Of a DNA stretch of 27,371 nt, positions 22,647 through 27,371 are shown in pieces; within the stretch, counting starts at the first letter, position 1; every line of letters begins with the position of its first letter. A program made the position numbers and the translations under genes. The notes under the pieces were generated by a model that was given only the letters and a program-made list of their open reading frames with translations, did no database searches and was not told where the DNA came from. This DNA comes from Deltaproteobacteria bacterium (GTDB taxonomy: Bacteria > Myxococcota > Polyangia > Haliangiales > Haliangiaceae), in assembly GCA_018262455.1 (NCBI GenBank), contig JAGSPR010000027.1, forward strand, positions 1 to 27,371, written 5' to 3'.

Positions 22647-23088
22647 GAAGACCTCGCGTTCAAGAAGGGGAGTCGCAGCGCTTGGTCTCGGGCGGACAGA
22701 GCGCTCGTCAGAACAGCCAACGCACGACACCAGGAGGGTGGCGCATGCCAGTCGCGTTCCATCGACGAGGGCACCGACGTGATGGCGTCAAGGCGCGGAA
22801 CGGAACGACATGCGCGCACCTGCCGAGACGATCGCGATCGACCACGAGGCCCGTCGATGCTCGGTGGTGCGGCCGGGTGACTTCGTGACGAGGGCCTACA
22901 CCCGCACCGAAGACCTCCACCGCCGGCGCGAGCACCACATCGCCCGCGTTCCAATCGGGCGCACCTGTGCACGTATGGGACACCGTGCCGGGGCCCCGTT
23001 CGTCCGCCCCGCCCTGGCGGCCCACACCATCGCGGGGCTGAGCGACGACTGGCGGGCACGCGCGACCGCCGGCTCGCGAGGCTTCACT
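22647..23088. other. 442-bp intergenic region, no confident gene
   Basis: It separates two minus-strand genes. A plus-strand frame from ATG 22810 is open through this region with coding-like G/C bias at third positions, but the product is Arg/His-rich, has no recognisable motif and runs on antisense through the next gene, so I do not call it. A minus-strand frame (23025-22708) has weaker bias. The region must contain the promoter of the gene starting at 22646. No tRNA-like or repeat structure seen. Confidence 0.5.
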
Positions 23089-23928
23089 TCACTTCTTGCA
23101 CAGCGAGGTCGCGACACACTCGCCGAGCAACCCGGGCCCAAAGCACGTCGCCGGCTTGTCCCAGCTGTAGTGGACGGCATCGCCTTCCGACTTGCAGCAA
23201 CACTGGCCATCTGCCCGAAGCAGCGGAGTCCATCTCGCCGGTTCATCGCAGATCGGCGTACCGGCCTTGCGGACCTTGGCCGTCTGCTCGTCGTCGCAGG
23301 TCGACATCGCGTCCGCGATCGGAGCCGACGTGGTCGCGTCCCACGCGAGTCGATAGCGGGTGCCGGCGTACACCGGACCAACACCTGGCACCAGCTTCTT
23401 CAGGTTGCGGGCCACGAATTCAGCGCCGCCGTCCGTCGTGACGAAGTTGTCGCATGCCTCGCATGTCGACAGGCGGAGCACCGTCACGTCGTTCGGCTGG
23501 GCGTCGGCGCGAAGCTCCACGTACTGGTGGCCGGCACCGTCGTTGGAGTCGATGATCGCGAGCGCGACCTTGTGGCCGCCGATCAGGTAGGAGCCCGGGT
23601 TTGGAGGTGGGGGAACATGGTTCGGGTCGAACTCCGCGAGCTGTTCGCGGTCACCGAGCTTGAACAGATCCTTGGACGCAGCGACCGGGCCGGGATCGGC
23701 TGCCCCACTGCCGCTTGCACTTCCGGCGGTGCTCGCCGGGGATGCCGCACTACCCGCGGCCGTTGCGGCGCTGCCGGAGCCGGCCGCCGCGGGGGCCGCG
23801 GTGTCCGATCCCCGCACCCCGGTCGACGATCCCGAGGCCGCCGTCGTCGCTGGTTGCGACTGGGTCGCTGACTTGTCGCAAGCCATCGCTGCAACACCGA
23901 GAACGAGACTCAACAGGTACGTGCGCAT
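23089..23928 (-). CDS. Lipoprotein with Ala/Ser/Gly linker and Cys-rich C-terminal domain
   Basis: 279 aa from ATG 23928; the upstream part of the frame is antisense to the divergent gene. Signal peptide ends at AAMAC (Cys17, followed by Asp). Residues 20-80 are a low-complexity Ala/Ser/Gly/Thr linker. The domain from about 85 to the end has ten cysteines, including Cys156-x2-Cys159 (STCEACDNF), a CCC triplet (243-245) and C-terminal CFGPG...CVATSLC. It also has beta-strand-like segments (HKVALAIIDSN, HQYVELRAD, DVTVLRLS). No known family recognised. Divergently arranged with the gene at 24020 across a 91-bp spacer. Confidence 0.85.
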   Translation of the reverse strand: MRTYLLSLVLGVAAMACDKSATQSQPATTAASGSSTGVRGSDTAAPAAAGSGSAATAAGSAASPASTAGSASGSGAADPGPVAASKDLFKLGDREQLAEFDPNHVPPPPNPGSYLIGGHKVALAIIDSNDGAGHQYVELRADAQPNDVTVLRLSTCEACDNFVTTDGGAEFVARNLKKLVPGVGPVYAGTRYRLAWDATTSAPIADAMSTCDDEQTAKVRKAGTPICDEPARWTPLLRADGQCCCKSEGDAVHYSWDKPATCFGPGLLGECVATSLCKK

Positions 23929-24019
23929 TTGTTGCCTAAGATGCCAGAACCCTGACGATGTCGCACGGCGCTCGGTCTTGCGCGTGACGTTCCCGGTCGG
24001 TTCGGCGTTCCAGGTGGGT

Positions 24020-25444
24020 ATGGTCGCGAAAGCAGTGATGGGAGTCGTCGCCCTGCTGGGGGCGTGCGCGCATGGGGTGCTGGAGCGCGAGGCGGGTGCC
24101 GAGTACGTCGTCGAGATCGACGGAGCGGCCTTCGATCGTCCATTGCCAGCGGATGCCAATGCACTGCAGATGCGCGAGATCCTTTTGGGGGCCAACCGCT
24201 ATGCGCTGACGACCTGGTACGACGGCACGTTCGGCGGGCAGCACGGAACCTATCTCCAGCTCGCGAGCTTCGACGAGCAGGATGTTCGCCCCGCCGCGAG
24301 CGAGGCGTTCGCGCTGGCGGTGTCGCTGCGAACGCAGATCTACGATCCGCAGATCACGGGCGTGTCAGCCGACGACGCCGAGTCGTGCGCCGGACACCTC
24401 CTGACCTCGCTCGCCGCGAGCCACCTGGCGAACCGTGACGACGGCTGGGGCGACGATTGGCAGACCGCACTGTGGGCCGCGTACGCGGGCACCGCCGGCT
24501 GGCTACTGTGGGACGCCCTCTCGCCTGACGATGCGCGCATGGTGGGCCGGATGGTCGAGCTCGAAGCGATGCGGTTCGTCGACTACCAAGTACCGTACTA
24601 CCGGGATGCACACGGGGAGGTGGTGTCGTCGGGTGACAGCAAGGCCGAGGAGAACGCGTGGAACGCTCAGCTCTTGTACCTCGCGGTCAACATGATGCCG
24701 GAGCACCCGCAGCGCGCGGCATGGGAGGGCAAGGCAGCGGAGCTCGCGATCAGCTCCTACGCACGGCCGTCCGCGCTCGAGTCGGGAGAGATCGTCAACG
24801 GTCACCCGCTCTCGGTCTGGCTCGCGGGCAGCAACGCGAACGCAGATGGCGCCGTGATCAACCACAACATCGTTCACCCCGACTACATCGCGACCGCCGC
24901 TTACACCGCATCGGCTCCACTCTGGTACGGCCTCGCGCGCCGTCCGACTCCAGATGCGATGTTCGTCGGAACGACGGCTGCATACGCGACGCTGACCGAC
25001 ACGCCCTGGGATCCCGAGCTCGACTACGAAGACACGAGCTGCCTGCTGACGCCGTGCGCGTGCAGCCAATTCTTGCGCTGCACCGCGGATGCACCGGGCG
25101 GCACGATCTACGTCGCCGGGAGTGACGAGATCTACTTCCCGCACGGCAATGACTGGGGCAACGGTCGACGGATGAACTACGCGATGTTCGACGCGCTCGC
25201 CGACGCGTTCGCGCTGGATACCGAATCGACGACGCCAGCGGCGGTGTGGGAGGCGCGCCACGGGCGCGTCGTGCTCGACAGCCAGCGCGCATCGCACGAC
25301 CGACGCGCGTACACCTCGGACGCCGAGGACTCGTATCAGGGACGCGAGGCGTGGGTGGCCGTTCACGCCGCGATGGGGTGGCTCGCGAAGTACGTCGTCG
25401 CCCAGGGCGTCCACACCCGCACGGACATCCCGCTCGCGCGGTGA
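24020..25444 (+). CDS. Probable alpha/alpha-toroid lipoprotein, possible glycan-active enzyme
   Basis: 474 aa from ATG 24020. The frame is open far upstream but only antisense to the divergent lipoprotein, and this Met starts a lipoprotein signal (MVAKAVMGVVALLGAC, lipobox LGAC). The body is helix-rich, with repeated helical hairpins and conserved-looking aromatic/acidic motifs (NRDDGWGDDWQTALWAAYAGTA, SGDSKAEENAWNAQLLYLA, NADGAVINHNIVHPDYIATAAY, WYGLARRPTPDAMF, HGNDWGNGRRMNYAMFDAL). This style is that of (alpha/alpha)n-toroid glycosidases and polysaccharide lyases, but I cannot name a family or assign catalytic residues. Cys residues in SCLLTPCACSQFLRC may pair. If an enzyme, it would act on an envelope or environmental polysaccharide. 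Confidence 0.82.
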   Translation: MVAKAVMGVVALLGACAHGVLEREAGAEYVVEIDGAAFDRPLPADANALQMREILLGANRYALTTWYDGTFGGQHGTYLQLASFDEQDVRPAASEAFALAVSLRTQIYDPQITGVSADDAESCAGHLLTSLAASHLANRDDGWGDDWQTALWAAYAGTAGWLLWDALSPDDARMVGRMVELEAMRFVDYQVPYYRDAHGEVVSSGDSKAEENAWNAQLLYLAVNMMPEHPQRAAWEGKAAELAISSYARPSALESGEIVNGHPLSVWLAGSNANADGAVINHNIVHPDYIATAAYTASAPLWYGLARRPTPDAMFVGTTAAYATLTDTPWDPELDYEDTSCLLTPCACSQFLRCTADAPGGTIYVAGSDEIYFPHGNDWGNGRRMNYAMFDALADAFALDTESTTPAAVWEARHGRVVLDSQRASHDRRAYTSDAEDSYQGREAWVAVHAAMGWLAKYVVAQGVHTRTDIPLAR

Positions 25445-25467
25445 CGAGGGGCCGAAGCCGCTACCAC

Positions 25468-25483
25468 CCGTCGAGCTCGACGG
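25468..25483. promoter_or_regulatory. Perfect 16-bp palindrome upstream of PEGA kinase
   Basis: CCGTCGAGCTCGACGG is a perfect palindrome 24 nt past the stop of the upstream gene and 58 nt before the predicted -35 of the kinase promoter. It may be the upstream gene's terminator hairpin or an operator. The arms can be extended by CAC/GTG with one bulged C. Confidence 0.4.
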
Positions 25484-25541
25484 TGCGTCCGCTACACACA
25501 CTCCCCCCAGACCTCATCACGCGTTTCGTGGCGGTCTCGTG

Positions 25542-25571
25542 TTGAGTGCCCCGAAGCATCCTCGCTAGAAT
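25542..25571 (+). promoter_or_regulatory. Putative sigma70-type promoter of PEGA kinase
   Basis: TTGAGT (25542-25547), 18-nt spacer, TAGAAT (25566-25571; 5 of 6 matches). Predicted start of transcription is about 25578, next to an ATG at 25579 that opens a six-codon frame (stop 25597-25599) overlapping the kinase GTG at 25593. Confidence 0.55.
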
Positions 25572-25592
25572 TACCGCCATGCTGGGTGGGGC

Positions 25593-27203
<1,611 letters not shown>

Positions 27204-27264
27204 CGGTCGGTCGCAAACCTCGACATCCTGTCAGGCATCGTCGCTTGGGGGGGGACATCGCACG

Positions 27265-27371
27265 ATGCGAATTCGCACGCTCGTCGCCGCATGGCTTGTC
27301 AACGCGTTCCTCGCGCTCGTCGCGCTTGCGCCTGCGCATGCCGACGGCGTCGCCGACGAAGCCGATCTGCA
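27265..27371 (+). CDS. Secreted protein, N-terminus only (runs off window)
   Basis: ATG 27265 opens a frame to the window edge (35 complete codons). It starts with a clear signal peptide (MRIRTLVAAWLVNAFLALVA, cleavage likely after APAHA), then Asp/Glu-rich residues. A G-rich stretch upstream may serve as a Shine-Dalgarno with long spacing. It follows the PEGA kinase by 61 nt. Proteins downstream of such kinases in myxobacteria are often TPR or PEGA proteins, but nothing here identifies it. Confidence 0.7.
   Translation, partial: MRIRTLVAAWLVNAFLALVALAPAHADGVADEADL

Noticed and set aside
22708..23025. 105-codon minus-strand frame in the 442-bp gap
   Set aside because: Third-position G/C bias is weaker than in the opposing plus frame; no Shine-Dalgarno and no motif.

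Overview
GC-rich chromosomal DNA, most likely from a myxobacterium (Myxococcota/Deltaproteobacteria; probably a Haliangium/Kofleria-type lineage, which is inference). The grounds are Hanks-type Ser/Thr kinases fused to PEGA or TPR-like regions, Cys-rich repeat lipoproteins, a MYXO-CTERM-like tail, IPT/TIG lipoproteins, very high G/C at third codon positions, and about half of all genes encoding lipoproteins. I see no rRNA, tRNA, CRISPR array, insertion sequence or phage gene.

Layout. 1-2820 (+): the end of a Cys-rich repeat protein, two tandem protein-L-isoaspartate methyltransferase paralogues that both carry export signals, and a small Cys-rich lipoprotein. 2921-3608 (-): a 70-residue MYXO-CTERM-like microprotein and a 91-residue eight-cysteine lipoprotein. 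3692-8560 (-): a tightly packed three-gene operon of a TonB-dependent receptor, a lipoprotein with a threefold Cys module, and an IPT/TIG lipoprotein. 8724-9362 (+) and 9396-10121 (-): a GIN/DUF2807 lipoprotein converging on a beta-sandwich lipoprotein. 10163-12477 (+): a TPR-like protein, a 49-residue small ORF, a VIT/CCC1-type metal transporter and a Cys-containing lipoprotein. 12512-18678 (-): zinc-finger/kinase/TPR protein, small hypothetical, zinc-ribbon membrane protein, and an OmpA-family protein overlapping a lipoprotein gene. 18793-19971 (+): periplasmic protein with two TonB-C-like modules. 20082-23928 (-): PilZ protein, large Cys-rich lipoprotein, Ala/Ser-linker lipoprotein. 24020-27371 (+): probable alpha/alpha-toroid lipoprotein, PEGA kinase, and the start of a secreted protein.

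How it fits together. Nearly everything is envelope biology: outer-membrane transport (TonB receptor), periplasmic TonB-C domains, peptidoglycan-linked OmpA, surface lipoproteins, and cytoplasmic signalling (two kinases, one PilZ c-di-GMP effector). The best candidates for something undescribed are the receptor/triple-Cys-module/IPT operon, the exported methyltransferase pair and the MYXO-CTERM-like microprotein. Several genes have -10-like elements ending 6-9 nt before the start codon with little or no Shine-Dalgarno, suggesting leaderless or near-leaderless transcripts.
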